From Spirosoma oryzae (GTDB taxonomy: Bacteria > Bacteroidota > Bacteroidia > Cytophagales > Spirosomataceae), in NCBI RefSeq assembly GCF_003002825.1, contig NZ_PVTE01000030.1, positions 1-64,000 on the forward strand: 64,000 bases of DNA, written 5' to 3'. Below the pieces are notes generated by a model. That model was given only the letters and a program-made list of their open reading frames with translations, did not search any database and had not been told where the DNA came from. How positions within the stretch are numbered: position 1 is the stretch's first letter; each line of letters begins with the position of its first letter. The translations under genes were made by a program, and so were the position numbers. Shown in pieces: positions 17,270 through 25,363 of the stretch.

Positions 17270-18406
17270 TTAATAAACCGCCATCTCGGGTTCGATATCG
17301 CGTGCCCAGGCGTTGATCCCCCCGTCGAGGTTATACAGATTGGTTAAGCCTTCCTGCGCGTAGAGGTACTGGACCACATTCGCCGAACGCATACCGTGAT
17401 GGCAATACACGACAACCGGCCGGTCAGTTGGAATGCGTTTACGGTTGTTCGGGATCATGCTGACGGGAATCAGCGTCGCTCCGTCGAGATGGCACAGGTC
17501 GTATTCGGGCCGCTCGCGCACGTCGAGCAGGAAGATCGAATCGTTTCTGTCGAGTCGTTCGGCCAGTTCCTGCACCGACATTTTCTGGGGACCGGCGGCT
17601 GCTGCCGACACTTTATTGCCGGTGGTTAGTCCCTGTCGCGCCAGTTCGTCGGCATCGGTCCGGCGTTTAGTCCGAATCTTTTGCTGTTCCATGCTGAGCA
17701 GGTCGATCATCAGTAGCTGCTGCGTCAGCGGTTGCCCGATACCGGCAATCAGTTTGATGACTTCGTTGGCCTGATAGGTGCCGATGACACCGGGCAGCAC
17801 CCCCAGTACGCCCGTGTCGTTGCAGTTTGGAATCTCGATATCGCTGGGATATTCCGGAAACAGGCACCGGTACGTCGGCCCGCGCTGCCCATTGCCCAGG
17901 TCGGCATTTAATACCGCCACCTGCCCTTCAAACCGGTGAATCGCTCCGTACACGAAGGGCTTTCCCAAGGCCACGCACACGTCGTTGACCAGGTAGCGAA
18001 CTTTGAAATTGTCCGTACAATCGACAATGATATCGTATTCCTGAATGACCGTCCGGGCATTACCGGTATCGAGGGCCGAGGTGTACGTATCGAAGGTTAT
18101 GTCGGGATTGAGTCGGTTCAGGTGGGCAACGGCGATTTTCGCCTTGGGTTTGCCGACCTCATCGGTCGTGTACAGTACCTGCCGCTGCAAATTGCTCAGG
18201 TCGACAACATCGGGGTCGATAACGCCAATCGTACCAACACCGGCCGCCGTCAGGTAAAGCAATACCGGGCACCCCAGTCCACCGGCACCAACAACCAGTA
18301 CGCGGGCATTTTTAAGGCGAAGCTGCCCGGCCGTTCCTAGTTCGGGTAAGTTCAAATGTTTCTGGTAACGTTGCTTTTCGGCGGGGACGAGGGTAGTCGC
18401 TTCCAT
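17270..18406 (-). CDS. moeB: MoeB/ThiF-type adenylyltransferase fused to rhodanese
   Basis: 378-residue two-domain enzyme. An E1-like domain (residues 12-250) has the ATP-binding VVGAGGLGCPVLLYL, SNLQRQVLY and DCTDNFKVRYLVND. A C-terminal rhodanese domain (about 280-375) has the active-site loop YCHHGMRSA. Such proteins adenylate and thiocarboxylate ubiquitin-like sulfur carriers for molybdopterin or thiamin synthesis. The first zinc-knuckle position reads TYRC instead of the usual CxxC and I see no second CxxC, so structural zinc may be lost. Whether it serves MoaD or ThiS is not shown by the neighbours. Confidence 0.9.
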   Translation of the reverse strand: MEATTLVPAEKQRYQKHLNLPELGTAGQLRLKNARVLVVGAGGLGCPVLLYLTAAGVGTIGVIDPDVVDLSNLQRQVLYTTDEVGKPKAKIAVAHLNRLNPDITFDTYTSALDTGNARTVIQEYDIIVDCTDNFKVRYLVNDVCVALGKPFVYGAIHRFEGQVAVLNADLGNGQRGPTYRCLFPEYPSDIEIPNCNDTGVLGVLPGVIGTYQANEVIKLIAGIGQPLTQQLLMIDLLSMEQQKIRTKRRTDADELARQGLTTGNKVSAAAAGPQKMSVQELAERLDRNDSIFLLDVRERPEYDLCHLDGATLIPVSMIPNNRKRIPTDRPVVVYCHHGMRSANVVQYLYAQEGLTNLYNLDGGINAWARDIEPEMAVY

Positions 18407-18575
18407 GGGTTAATTGCTATACTGTAATCCAACTATCTACTGCTATAATCCAACAGAATTCGAACGGCGAAAATTGCATCGTTCGGTAAATATCGGTTCA
18501 TGCAAAATTAATATATAGACATATGTTAGTATTGATTGTAGTCTGGCTTTGTACGAACGGTTGCAACGGGTTTGT

Positions 18576-19544
18576 TCAATGGTGATGGACAGTAGGCGTT
18601 ACGCAATTGTCGGTGCCGCAGTTATCGGTCGCCAGTTCTGTTTCGAGGGTCGCGTGCCCGACGTTGCGATGTTCCAGCCGATGTCGCACGTCCGTTTTCA
18701 GTCGTTGTTCATCAGTCGGCGACAGGCCGGGGGCCAGTACAAGGTGAGCCGTCAGCGCGTTTTCGGTGGTACTCATCGCCCAGACATGCACATGATGGAC
18801 ATCCTGAACACCCGGAACGGTTCGTATGTCGGCAACCAGCGCGTTCAAGTCCAGGCCGGAGGGAATACCATCGAGCGAAAGCCGCAGACTGTCGAACAGC
18901 AACCGCCAGGTCGACGCCAGTATGACGATGCCAACAACCAGCCCAATGATCGGATCGAGCCAGGTCCAGCCCGTGTAGCTGATCGTTATGCCGGCGATAA
19001 CCACGCCCAGCGACACCAGCGCATCGGCCATCAGGTGCAGGTAAGCGCCTTTGACGTTCAGGTCATGGTCTTTATTTCGGAAGAAGAGCAGCGCCGAAAT
19101 CGTATTGACCAGTATACCGGCACCGGCAATCCAGGCTACCTGCGTACCCGCTACCGGCTCCGGAGAGCGAAACCGTTGTATACTTTCCCACAGAATCACG
19201 CCGACGGTGATCAGCAGGACAACCGCGTTGGTCAGCGAAGCCAGTACCGTGCTTTTTCGGTAGCCATACGTAAAGGTGGGCGTGTTGCGAACTTTAGCCA
19301 GCCGGAAGGCCAGCAGCGAGAGCAATAGCCCGGCAACGTCGCTGAGGTTGTGCCCCGCGTCGGCCATAAGTGCCACGGAGTTGTAATACACGCCCATGCC
19401 AAACTCGACCACGACATACAGCGTGTTGAGCACGGCACCGATAATCAGGGCTCGGTTGACGCTCGTTAGGGTTACCGGACCGTGGTTATGTCCGGCATGG
19501 CTATGTCCGGCGTGTCCATGCTGGTCTTGACGATCGTGATCCAT
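18576..19544 (-). CDS. Cation diffusion facilitator (zinc/cobalt/cadmium efflux)
   Basis: 322 residues. A His-rich N-terminus (HGHAGHSHAGHNHG) precedes six membrane segments with the metal sites ALMADAGHNLSD and HLMADALVS, then a cytoplasmic C-terminal domain (DVHHVHVWAMS) and a terminal HHH. This is the CzcD/ZnT type that exports divalent cations against protons. Zinc is the likeliest substrate from the HxxxD sites; this is inferred. A single gene with no visible regulator beside it. Confidence 0.93.
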   Translation of the reverse strand: MDHDRQDQHGHAGHSHAGHNHGPVTLTSVNRALIIGAVLNTLYVVVEFGMGVYYNSVALMADAGHNLSDVAGLLLSLLAFRLAKVRNTPTFTYGYRKSTVLASLTNAVVLLITVGVILWESIQRFRSPEPVAGTQVAWIAGAGILVNTISALLFFRNKDHDLNVKGAYLHLMADALVSLGVVIAGITISYTGWTWLDPIIGLVVGIVILASTWRLLFDSLRLSLDGIPSGLDLNALVADIRTVPGVQDVHHVHVWAMSTTENALTAHLVLAPGLSPTDEQRLKTDVRHRLEHRNVGHATLETELATDNCGTDNCVTPTVHHH

Positions 19545-19588
19545 TGAACGAGTACGTTAATCACGGTAAATATCGCGAATGCAGTTGA

Positions 19589-19622
19589 TTTGTTCAGCTA
19601 CAGCCCCGGTAGCCTATCTTTG
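19589..19622 (+). promoter_or_regulatory. Bacteroidota-type promoter
   Basis: TTTG at 19589-19592 and TATCTTTG at 19615-19622, spaced 22 bp, fit the -33 TTTG / -7 TANNTTTG consensus of the Bacteroidota primary sigma factor. Transcription would start near 19629, about 70 nt before the lipoprotein start at 19700. Confidence 0.7.
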
Positions 19623-19699
19623 TGAGGGCTGGATGGGTGTAGCCCGGCCACACGTTTGCCAGGCTATACGCACACTGTCTTTAAACTCCGTAATCAATT

Positions 19700-20125
19700 A
19701 TGCAATCAACACGAAACCTTCTGTTCAGCCTGAGTTTGCTCGTTGCCGTCAGCTTCGCCTGTGGGTCGAAGAAAGAAGAAGCGAAAACTGATGAAGTCAC
19801 GACGACCGACCCGGTGAAACAACTGGAAGAAGCAGTTATGGCCCAGCACGATAGCAGCATGAACCTGATGGGCGATATTGCCAAATTAAAGAAGCAGGTA
19901 AGCCAGAAAGCAGCCGGTGCAGCGGCCGGAAAGGTACTGATCGACAGCCTGACCGTTGCCGACGACGCCATGATGGACTGGATGCAGCAGTACAACGGCG
20001 ATACGCTCGGCAAACTCGACCAGACTAAAGCGCTTGACTATCTCAATAGCCAGAAGAAAAGCATCGATCAGGTGCAGCTGCGGATGAAAAAAAGCATCGC
20101 CGAGGCCAGTCAGTATGTGAAATAG
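19700..20125 (+). CDS. Hypothetical lipoprotein, helical
   Basis: 141 residues. MQSTRNLLFSLSLLVAVSFAC gives a lipoprotein signal with an SFAC lipobox. The mature part is charged and mostly helical (KQLEEAVMAQHDSSMNLM, KKSIDQVQLRMKKSIAEA). I do not recognise a named domain; proteins of this layout are common in Cytophagales. Preceded by a well-formed promoter. Confidence 0.8.
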   Translation: MQSTRNLLFSLSLLVAVSFACGSKKEEAKTDEVTTTDPVKQLEEAVMAQHDSSMNLMGDIAKLKKQVSQKAAGAAAGKVLIDSLTVADDAMMDWMQQYNGDTLGKLDQTKALDYLNSQKKSIDQVQLRMKKSIAEASQYVK

Positions 20126-20221
20126 TACCAACGGGCAGACCGGTTGAACGGGAGCTGGTTTAGTATTTTTTAACGAAATAGAACACATAATTCGTCGTTA
20201 CACTACCAAGCCAGTTCCCAT

Positions 20222-20425
20222 ATGCCTCGTCGTGTGCCGCCGATTATTCAGTTTATTTTCTACGGCATGGTCGCGTCGTGTATAGGGGCGCTGGCCGGGC
20301 TGATTCACGAATTACTACATAAACCACTCGATGCTGCCAGTGCGCTGATCTGGTTATTTCTGATGGGCGTTAGTGGGGGTATTGTCGCGCTGGTGTTGTT
20401 GTATAAGTGGAATCGGCTGGGCTAA
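20222..20425 (+). CDS. Small two-TM membrane protein
   Basis: 67 residues with two hydrophobic segments (FIFYGMVASCIGALAGLIH and ALIWLFLMGVSGGIVALVLL) separated by a short polar loop. Function unknown. Lies between the helical lipoprotein and the MbnP-like gene, all on the plus strand. Confidence 0.6.
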   Translation: MPRRVPPIIQFIFYGMVASCIGALAGLIHELLHKPLDAASALIWLFLMGVSGGIVALVLLYKWNRLG

Positions 20426-20429
20426 AGCC

Positions 20430-20584
20430 GGTGTCCGGTACACGGTTATCGGTATTCAGTATACGGTTTACGGCGGCAACCCTCAGGATAGGGCAAACGT
20501 CGAATTGATACGCTGTAAGGGAAGCTGCACAGCTACAACCGAAAACGGAATACTGTAGACCTTAAACCGTATACCGTAAACCGA
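20430..20584. repeat. Inverted repeat element, CGGTTTACGGT family (1)
   Basis: Left arm 20435-20476 and right arm 20538-20583 are inverted relatives built from words such as cggtttacgg, cggtatacgg and acagtat, around a unique core of about 60 bp. The right arm ends 14 bp before the mbnP-like start codon. No ORF or transposase is inside. Confidence 0.75.
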
Positions 20585-20597
20585 TTACTAAACCGCC

Positions 20598-21416
20598 ATG
20601 CTACGTTCCCTGCTCGTTCCACTTTTAGCCGCTGCCCTGTTTGTCTGGGGCTTTCTGGCCTGTCATCAAAACGACGTTGCTGCCACCCAAACCGGGTCGC
20701 TGCAACTGCGCTTCGATAATGTCGTCGGTAGCAACAACCTTGTGCTGAACGCCAATACGTATCAGAACGCAGCGGGTGAATTGTTTAACGTCAGCAAGTT
20801 CAATTACTTCGTCAGTAATATCCGCCTGCGTCGGGCCGACGGTACCGATTTCATCGTGCCACAGGACAAAAGTTACTTCCTGGTCGAAGAGGAGCGTCCG
20901 GCTTCGCAAACGCTCACGCTGACGGGCATACCCGTTGGTACGTATACCGGCATCGGCTTTCTGATCGGGGTCGACAGCACACGGAGTCTGGCCGACATAA
21001 GCCTGCGCACGGGCGTACTTGACCCTGGCACAACCGACCATGACCCCATGTACTGGGACTGGAATACGGGTTATATCTTTATGAAGCTGGAAGGTACGTC
21101 TGCCGTAGCGCCGGCGGCTCAGAATCACTTGTTTCAATACCACATCGGCGGATTTGGCGGTGGCTACGATGGCAAAAAGACGATCAACAACCTACGGTCG
21201 GTTGCGTTGCCATTCGGCAGCGATCAACTGGTAATCGGTAGCAGCCTGACGCCAATCATCGATTTCCAGACCGACGCCTTGCAGGTCTTCAACGGGCCGA
21301 ACAAACTAAGCATTGCCCAGAACTCGTCGGTCATGTTTGCCCCGTTGTCGGGCAGCATCGCCGACAATTACGCCAATATGTTCCGTTATAAAAGCGTCAC
21401 GGCGGGAAGTAAATGA
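20598..21416 (+). CDS. MbnP-like periplasmic lipoprotein
   Basis: 272 residues with a lipoprotein signal (AALFVWGFLAC). The mature domain begins GSLQLRFDNVVG and has NVSKFNYFVSNIRLRRADG, GIGFLIGVDS and DPMYWDWNTGYIFMKLEG, the pattern of the MbnP family (PF20243). In methanobactin operons MbnP is a copper protein whose tryptophan is converted to kynurenine by the di-heme enzyme MbnH. Here Trp153 and Trp155 are candidate targets. A di-heme peroxidase gene follows directly, so the pair is conserved. Copper binding is inferred. Confidence 0.85.
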   Translation: MLRSLLVPLLAAALFVWGFLACHQNDVAATQTGSLQLRFDNVVGSNNLVLNANTYQNAAGELFNVSKFNYFVSNIRLRRADGTDFIVPQDKSYFLVEEERPASQTLTLTGIPVGTYTGIGFLIGVDSTRSLADISLRTGVLDPGTTDHDPMYWDWNTGYIFMKLEGTSAVAPAAQNHLFQYHIGGFGGGYDGKKTINNLRSVALPFGSDQLVIGSSLTPIIDFQTDALQVFNGPNKLSIAQNSSVMFAPLSGSIADNYANMFRYKSVTAGSK

Positions 21417-21418
21417 GT

Positions 21419-21526
21419 GTTTCGTTTACAGTATACAGTCTACGGCGGCTGTCGCACGATTCATGCGGTAATGTTAACCGTAGCGTATACACCGTAAACT
21501 GAAAACCGAAAACCTGTTAACTGTAC
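21419..21526. repeat. Inverted repeat element, CGGTTTACGGT family (2)
   Basis: Left arm 21419-21448 (cgtttacagtatacagtcta) and right arm 21477-21522 (cgtatacaccgtaaactgaa and on) are inverted relatives of the 20430 element. The end lies 4 bp before the start codon of the di-heme peroxidase, and the beginning lies 3 bp after the mbnP-like stop. Confidence 0.75.
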
Positions 21527-21529
21527 AAA

Positions 21530-22636
21530 ATGAAACACCTGGGACGAATCGGACTGGCGGTTAGCATGGCGTTGTTTGGGCTGGCAGTAGCATGTCAGAC
21601 CAAGCCCGGTGGCGAGCCCACGCCCGATCCGACGCCCAACCCGCCCGGTTCGGGGGGCGGGGTTACGTACCAGACAACACCCGTTCCTTTTCGGCAACCG
21701 GCTAACTTCCCGTCACCACTCTACAACCTGGATAGCAACCCGCTGACGGCCGAGGGGATCACCCTGGGTAAGACGCTGTTCTACGACAATCACCTGTCGG
21801 TCGATACCACCGTCAACTGCGGCTTCTGCCATCAGCAGTTTGCGGGTTTTGCCCATTCCGATCACTCGCTGAGTCACGGGGTCAAGGACCGAATCGGGAC
21901 GCGCAACGTGCCCAGCTTGCAGAACATGGCCTGGTATCGGGAGTTTTTCTGGGACGGCAGCGTCACCAGTCTCGATGAACTGCCGATGTCGCCCATCGCC
22001 CGTCGTGAGGAAATGGACCTGCCGTTTGCCGACGCGCTGAACCGGGTGCGTAAAAGTGCCAAATACCCGCCCATGTTCAAGGCGGCTTTCGGTTCGGATA
22101 CAATCACGACTGCCCGGTTCCTGAAAGCGATTTCGCAGTTTGTGCTGACGCTCGTCTCCGCCGATTCCCGCTACGACAAATACGTGCGTAAGGAAGCCGG
22201 GGGCGACCTGACAACCGATGAACTGGCCGGACTGAGTCTGTTCCAGCAAAACTGCGCTAGCTGTCACGCGACCGATCTGTTTACCGACCGGAGTTATCGC
22301 AATAACGGCCTGCCCATCTCCGCCATCAACGATCAGGGGCGCTACACGATTACGCTACAGGAAAGCGACCGGCTGAAGTTTCGGGTACCCAGTCTGCGCA
22401 ACGTCGAACGGACGTTTCCATACATGCACGATGGTCGTTTCCTGACGCTGGAACAGGTGATGAAACATTATGCCGGTGGGGGCGTGACCGACAGCCCGAC
22501 GCTTGATCCGCTGCTGAAACAGAACGGTAAACTCGGTATCGCCCTGACTACTACCCAACAGGCACAGCTTATTGCTTTTCTCAAAACGCTGACGGATAAC
22601 ACGTTCCTCACCAATCGCGCATTCGCTCCCAACTAA
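21530..22636 (+). CDS. Di-heme cytochrome c peroxidase / MbnH-MauG family
   Basis: 368 residues with a lipoprotein signal (LAVACQTKP) and a Pro/Gly-rich linker. Two c-type heme sites are present, CGFCH at residues 97-101 and CASCH at 242-246, with RNVPSLQNMAWYREFFWDG and MHDGRFLTLEQVMKHY. The family reduces peroxide or, in MauG/MbnH, oxidises a partner protein. Position right behind an MbnP-like gene favours the MbnH-type role. The fold is certain; the substrate is inferred. Confidence 0.9.
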   Translation: MKHLGRIGLAVSMALFGLAVACQTKPGGEPTPDPTPNPPGSGGGVTYQTTPVPFRQPANFPSPLYNLDSNPLTAEGITLGKTLFYDNHLSVDTTVNCGFCHQQFAGFAHSDHSLSHGVKDRIGTRNVPSLQNMAWYREFFWDGSVTSLDELPMSPIARREEMDLPFADALNRVRKSAKYPPMFKAAFGSDTITTARFLKAISQFVLTLVSADSRYDKYVRKEAGGDLTTDELAGLSLFQQNCASCHATDLFTDRSYRNNGLPISAINDQGRYTITLQESDRLKFRVPSLRNVERTFPYMHDGRFLTLEQVMKHYAGGGVTDSPTLDPLLKQNGKLGIALTTTQQAQLIAFLKTLTDNTFLTNRAFAPN

Positions 22637-22682
22637 CGTGCTGACCGACAGTTACAGCCAGGACTCTAACACTGTCGTTAAC

Positions 22683-22998
22683 ATGACTAGTCTGGTAGCG
22701 GTGGCCAAGGGTAAGCTCGGTGGTCGTACCATCAGGGCGTTGCTTGCGCACGGCGCTACTGGGCGAGCGCTGGTCCGTGCGGTCACCGATCCGGGTCAGT
22801 AGTGAAGGCGTCGATTGTGTCGTGTCGGCGTTGCAGGGGCTTCACAACGTACTTGCTGAACTGTAATCGCGGCTACTCAATGCGACTGTCGAAGCCGGAG
22901 TGACCCGGTTTATTCCCCTCGATACCGGCCGCTACATCAGCACTCATTGGACAATCGCGGAACAAGTGTTGCCGGACTATATGACTACGAATTCCCCC
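22683..22998 (+). pseudogene. Decayed NmrA-family NAD(P)-binding gene
   Basis: Frame 1 from ATG 22683 reads MTSLVAVAKGKLGGRTIRAL and on for 40 codons, the NAD(P) glycine-loop start of NmrA-like reductases, then a TAG. After a frame change the sequence reads EGVDCVVSALQGLHNVLAEL, a TAA, then SRLLNATVEAGVTRFIP, which are later parts of the same family. So there is an internal deletion with a frameshift plus a nonsense codon, and the C-terminal half is missing. It runs convergent into the HxlR gene. Confidence 0.8.
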
Positions 22999-23354
22999 TG
23001 ATCGACTACGATCTGATTGCCGCAGTTGGTAATGGCATCCAGAACCGGAATGAAGCGTCTGCCAAAATCGGTCAGGCTGTAGATGACTTTGATCGGTGGT
23101 TTATCGCCATACACTTCCCGCTTTATCAAGCCATCCTTTTCCAGTTGCTTCAATTGCAGGCTCAAGGTCATTTCCGTCACCGAAGGCATTTCCTTACGAA
23201 GTTCGTTGTAGCGCTTTTCTGACGCTTGCAAATGATAGAGGATGGACGCTTTCCATTTGCCCCCGATCAGGTCCATCACCAGACTGGTTGTGCAGGGGTA
23301 TACCTTATCCCGGACCCGTACGTAATTGCTAAGACACTCTATTTTGATGGCCAT
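22977..23354 (-). CDS. HxlR-family transcriptional regulator
   Basis: 125 residues. MDLIGGKWKASILYHL, FRYNEL-like KRYNELRKEMPSVTEMTLS and QLKQLEKDGLIKREVY are the winged-helix signature of the HxlR group, which often senses electrophiles or quinones through an N-terminal Cys (here VYPCTTS). I use the ATG at 23354, three codons after a TTG. It is divergent from an NAD(P)H oxidoreductase with a palindrome between them, so it very likely controls that gene. Confidence 0.92.
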   Translation of the reverse strand: MAIKIECLSNYVRVRDKVYPCTTSLVMDLIGGKWKASILYHLQASEKRYNELRKEMPSVTEMTLSLQLKQLEKDGLIKREVYGDKPPIKVIYSLTDFGRRFIPVLDAITNCGNQIVVDQGEFVVI

Positions 23355-23416
23355 ATGCTGCAACCTATCGCTTTTGATAGGTATTGCCGGTCAGCGCGCC
23401 GGCAGCTAGGTTTGCG

Positions 23417-23433
23417 ACTATAAACTTTATAGT
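23417..23433. promoter_or_regulatory. Candidate HxlR operator
   Basis: actataaactttatagt is a perfect 17-bp palindrome midway between the divergent regulator and oxidoreductase genes, 16 bp before the oxidoreductase start. HxlR proteins bind such dyads as dimers. Binding is inferred from position and symmetry. Confidence 0.65.
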
Positions 23434-23449
23434 TCAAGCGTAACGAAAA

Positions 23450-23995
23450 ATGGCTTTATTGATTTTGGGTCATCCGACCTACGAACGTTCGCTGGCCAAC
23501 CGACAAGTTGTCGAACACGTGCAAAACAGTGCGCTGAACCTGGAAATCAGGCATATTCAGCAGCTCTACCCTGATTACCGAATCAATGCACGGGAAGAAC
23601 AGAACGCCTTACTGAGACACCAGACGGTTGTCTTTCAGTACCCATTTTACTGGTACAATATGCCGGCCATCCTGAAGCACTGGTTTGACGTCGTATTCAC
23701 CTATGGCTTCGCGTACGGTCAGGGGGGCGATAAGCTGAAGGGTAAAAATTTTATGGCCAGCTTCACGATCGGCGGTCCGCAGGAAAGCTATACGACGCTT
23801 GGCAAAAACCATTTCCGGGTCTATGAATACTGCAAAAACCTGGAACAGACGGCCTACTTTGCGCAGATGAACTACATCGAGCCGTTCTATTTCCACGGCA
23901 CTTCGTTACATGCCGGTTATACCGAACAGGATGTAGTGAGAGAAGCCAGGAAACACGCACAGAAATTGGTTACGCGGTTAGCTAACCTGCCGTAG
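23450..23995 (+). CDS. NAD(P)H oxidoreductase, flavodoxin-like (KefF/NQO type)
   Basis: 181 residues with the flavodoxin-like fold of PF02525: LILGHPTYERSLANRQ, VFQYPFYWYNMPAILKHWFD, YGFAYGQGGDKLKGK and SFTIGGPQESY. It would reduce quinones or electrophiles with an FMN/FAD cofactor in the cytoplasm. The divergent HxlR gene and its operator suggest induction by reactive compounds. Confidence 0.9.
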   Translation: MALLILGHPTYERSLANRQVVEHVQNSALNLEIRHIQQLYPDYRINAREEQNALLRHQTVVFQYPFYWYNMPAILKHWFDVVFTYGFAYGQGGDKLKGKNFMASFTIGGPQESYTTLGKNHFRVYEYCKNLEQTAYFAQMNYIEPFYFHGTSLHAGYTEQDVVREARKHAQKLVTRLANLP

Positions 23996-24035
23996 ATGGT
24001 GGAAGTCGTCTGTTGACACTATGCCCTACAATAGC

Positions 24036-24071
24036 AAAGCCAGCTGCCTGACGATGCAGACAGCTGGCTTT
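24036..24071. terminator. Bidirectional terminator
   Basis: Perfect 11-bp stem aaagccagctg / cagctggcttt with a 14-nt loop, between the convergent oxidoreductase and merC genes. Confidence 0.8.
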
Positions 24072-24092
24072 ACTGAAAATACTTTATATCGG

Positions 24093-24476
24093 TCAGTGGG
24101 CGTGTTGCAGGCGGTGCTGTCGGATGTTCACAAGGTGGGTGAGCATAAGACCAGCGGAGGCCACATAGCTGATATATTCGAAAACGTCATTGACGTCTTC
24201 CAACAGGACAGACGCGGTGAAAAGACTCAGAAATCCCCACAGCGACCGCCGTACCGCTGCCGATGCATAATGGCGGGTAGCGAAGTAGACGGCCGCAATA
24301 TTGACGGCGATAAAAACGTAATCCAGACTCAGGTAGCCGACTCGGATATGGTCGTTGGTTTGTAACAGCCGCGAACTCATCAGCAGCATCGGCGTGGCAA
24401 CGCAGTGAACCAGGCACAGCAGCGAACCAGTGATACCAACGTAATCGGCTTTGCGAGTCAGGAAATCGAGCTTCAT
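24093..24476 (-). CDS. MerC-domain membrane protein
   Basis: 127 residues with four hydrophobic segments and GSLLCLVHCVATPML near the N-terminus; the Cys-x3-Cys pair is the metal site of MerC-type carriers (PF03203). The C-terminus is His-rich (RQHRLQHAH). In Bacteroidota these proteins are often under Fur-family control and linked to zinc uptake. I use the ATG at 24476, which starts the conserved region; the upstream TTG would put codons over the operator-like palindrome. Confidence 0.85.
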   Translation of the reverse strand: MKLDFLTRKADYVGITGSLLCLVHCVATPMLLMSSRLLQTNDHIRVGYLSLDYVFIAVNIAAVYFATRHYASAAVRRSLWGFLSLFTASVLLEDVNDVFEYISYVASAGLMLTHLVNIRQHRLQHAH

Positions 24477-24533
24477 AATTGGACAGCGAACGTACAGCGC
24501 GTCTTGGGAGACGTAGTGTGCTAACCGTTTTCT

Positions 24534-24550
24534 TTGCAACAAAGTTGCGA
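24534..24550. promoter_or_regulatory. Candidate Fur/Zur-type operator of merC
   Basis: ttgcaacaaagttgcga is a 7-3-7 dyad with one mismatch pair, 58 bp upstream of the merC start. On the minus strand it overlaps CAACTTTG, close to the -7 consensus TANNTTTG, as expected for repression. Regulator assignment is inference; no fur/zur gene is in view. Confidence 0.45.
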
Positions 24551-24586
24551 ACTTACGAAAAAAGGTTTGTTGTCCGACCCTGTCGG

Positions 24587-25282
24587 TCAGTTGATTTTGC
24601 TGAGCAGCGTGTAACCCATCAGCTTGCCGTTTTTGTTGTACGTCTCTGATTTTACATCGAACAGCAGATCGTTGGTCCGGTAGCTGACGGTTTTCATTGT
24701 CGACCGGATCGGAATGCCCATTGCCCGGTTGTCGAAGGCTACGTCGGACGTAATCTTGTAGGCGTTGAACGTACCGGCGGGCGTGGTGATAGACTCCTGT
24801 CCGTCGACTTTTCGGTTGGTCATGGCCATGCTCATCGTCATCATAACGTTACCTCCGTTCGCCATGTCGACGTCCATCTGTCCATCGCTCAGACTAGCGC
24901 CGACCGACAGCTTCGCCGGGTAGACTAGCCGGTTGGTTTTTACGGTCATCTCCATGTCTCGCGAGTTCATGCCCGTCATGCCCTGCATCACTCCCGACAG
25001 GTCGGCCTGTATTTCGGTACCGGTGCAGGTGTAATGAATCGTATACGGCGTTTTGCTGCGCCCTGCTTCGTCGGTAAACTGGGCCGTGATGTCCATGATG
25101 GTGTTATTACCCTGCGTTTTGGCGTTGTCGATGTGGTAGCGGATACGGCCGGTTGGCTTGTCTTTGGCGTTGAACGTCGACAGTTCGTAGGTCATGCCCG
25201 GCTTGATGGTAAAGCCCATACACGACTGGGCAAACGAGAAAGCGGGTTGGAGTAGTAACAGACTGATGAGTAGGAGTTTCAT
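24587..25282 (-). CDS. Exported TapB-like / DUF3108-like protein
   Basis: 231 residues with signal peptide MKLLLISLLLLQPAFSFAQ. The mature protein has strands such as TYELSTFNAKDKPTGRIRY and ITTPAGTFNAYKITSDVAF, the latter typical of the DUF3108/TapB-type beta-barrel-like fold that ends with a remark on cofactor-free lipoprotein-like binding in several structures. Function unknown. Met-rich stretch near residues 140-175 (GGNVMMTMSMAMTNR). ATG at 25282 chosen for the signal peptide. Confidence 0.65.
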   Translation of the reverse strand: MKLLLISLLLLQPAFSFAQSCMGFTIKPGMTYELSTFNAKDKPTGRIRYHIDNAKTQGNNTIMDITAQFTDEAGRSKTPYTIHYTCTGTEIQADLSGVMQGMTGMNSRDMEMTVKTNRLVYPAKLSVGASLSDGQMDVDMANGGNVMMTMSMAMTNRKVDGQESITTPAGTFNAYKITSDVAFDNRAMGIPIRSTMKTVSYRTNDLLFDVKSETYNKNGKLMGYTLLSKIN

Positions 25283-25363
25283 ACGATATGGCCTGTTTTG
25301 GTTAACCATATCAAAACTATCAAAATTGCGCAATTTGTCGGCAAGCCTTTGATTAACCGGAGG

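Noticed and set aside
18549-19328. Plus-strand ORF of 259 codons
   Set aside because: Antisense shadow of the cation diffusion facilitator gene; the sequence has no domain pattern.
24021-24365. Plus-strand ORF over merC
   Set aside because: Antisense to merC and includes a terminator hairpin.
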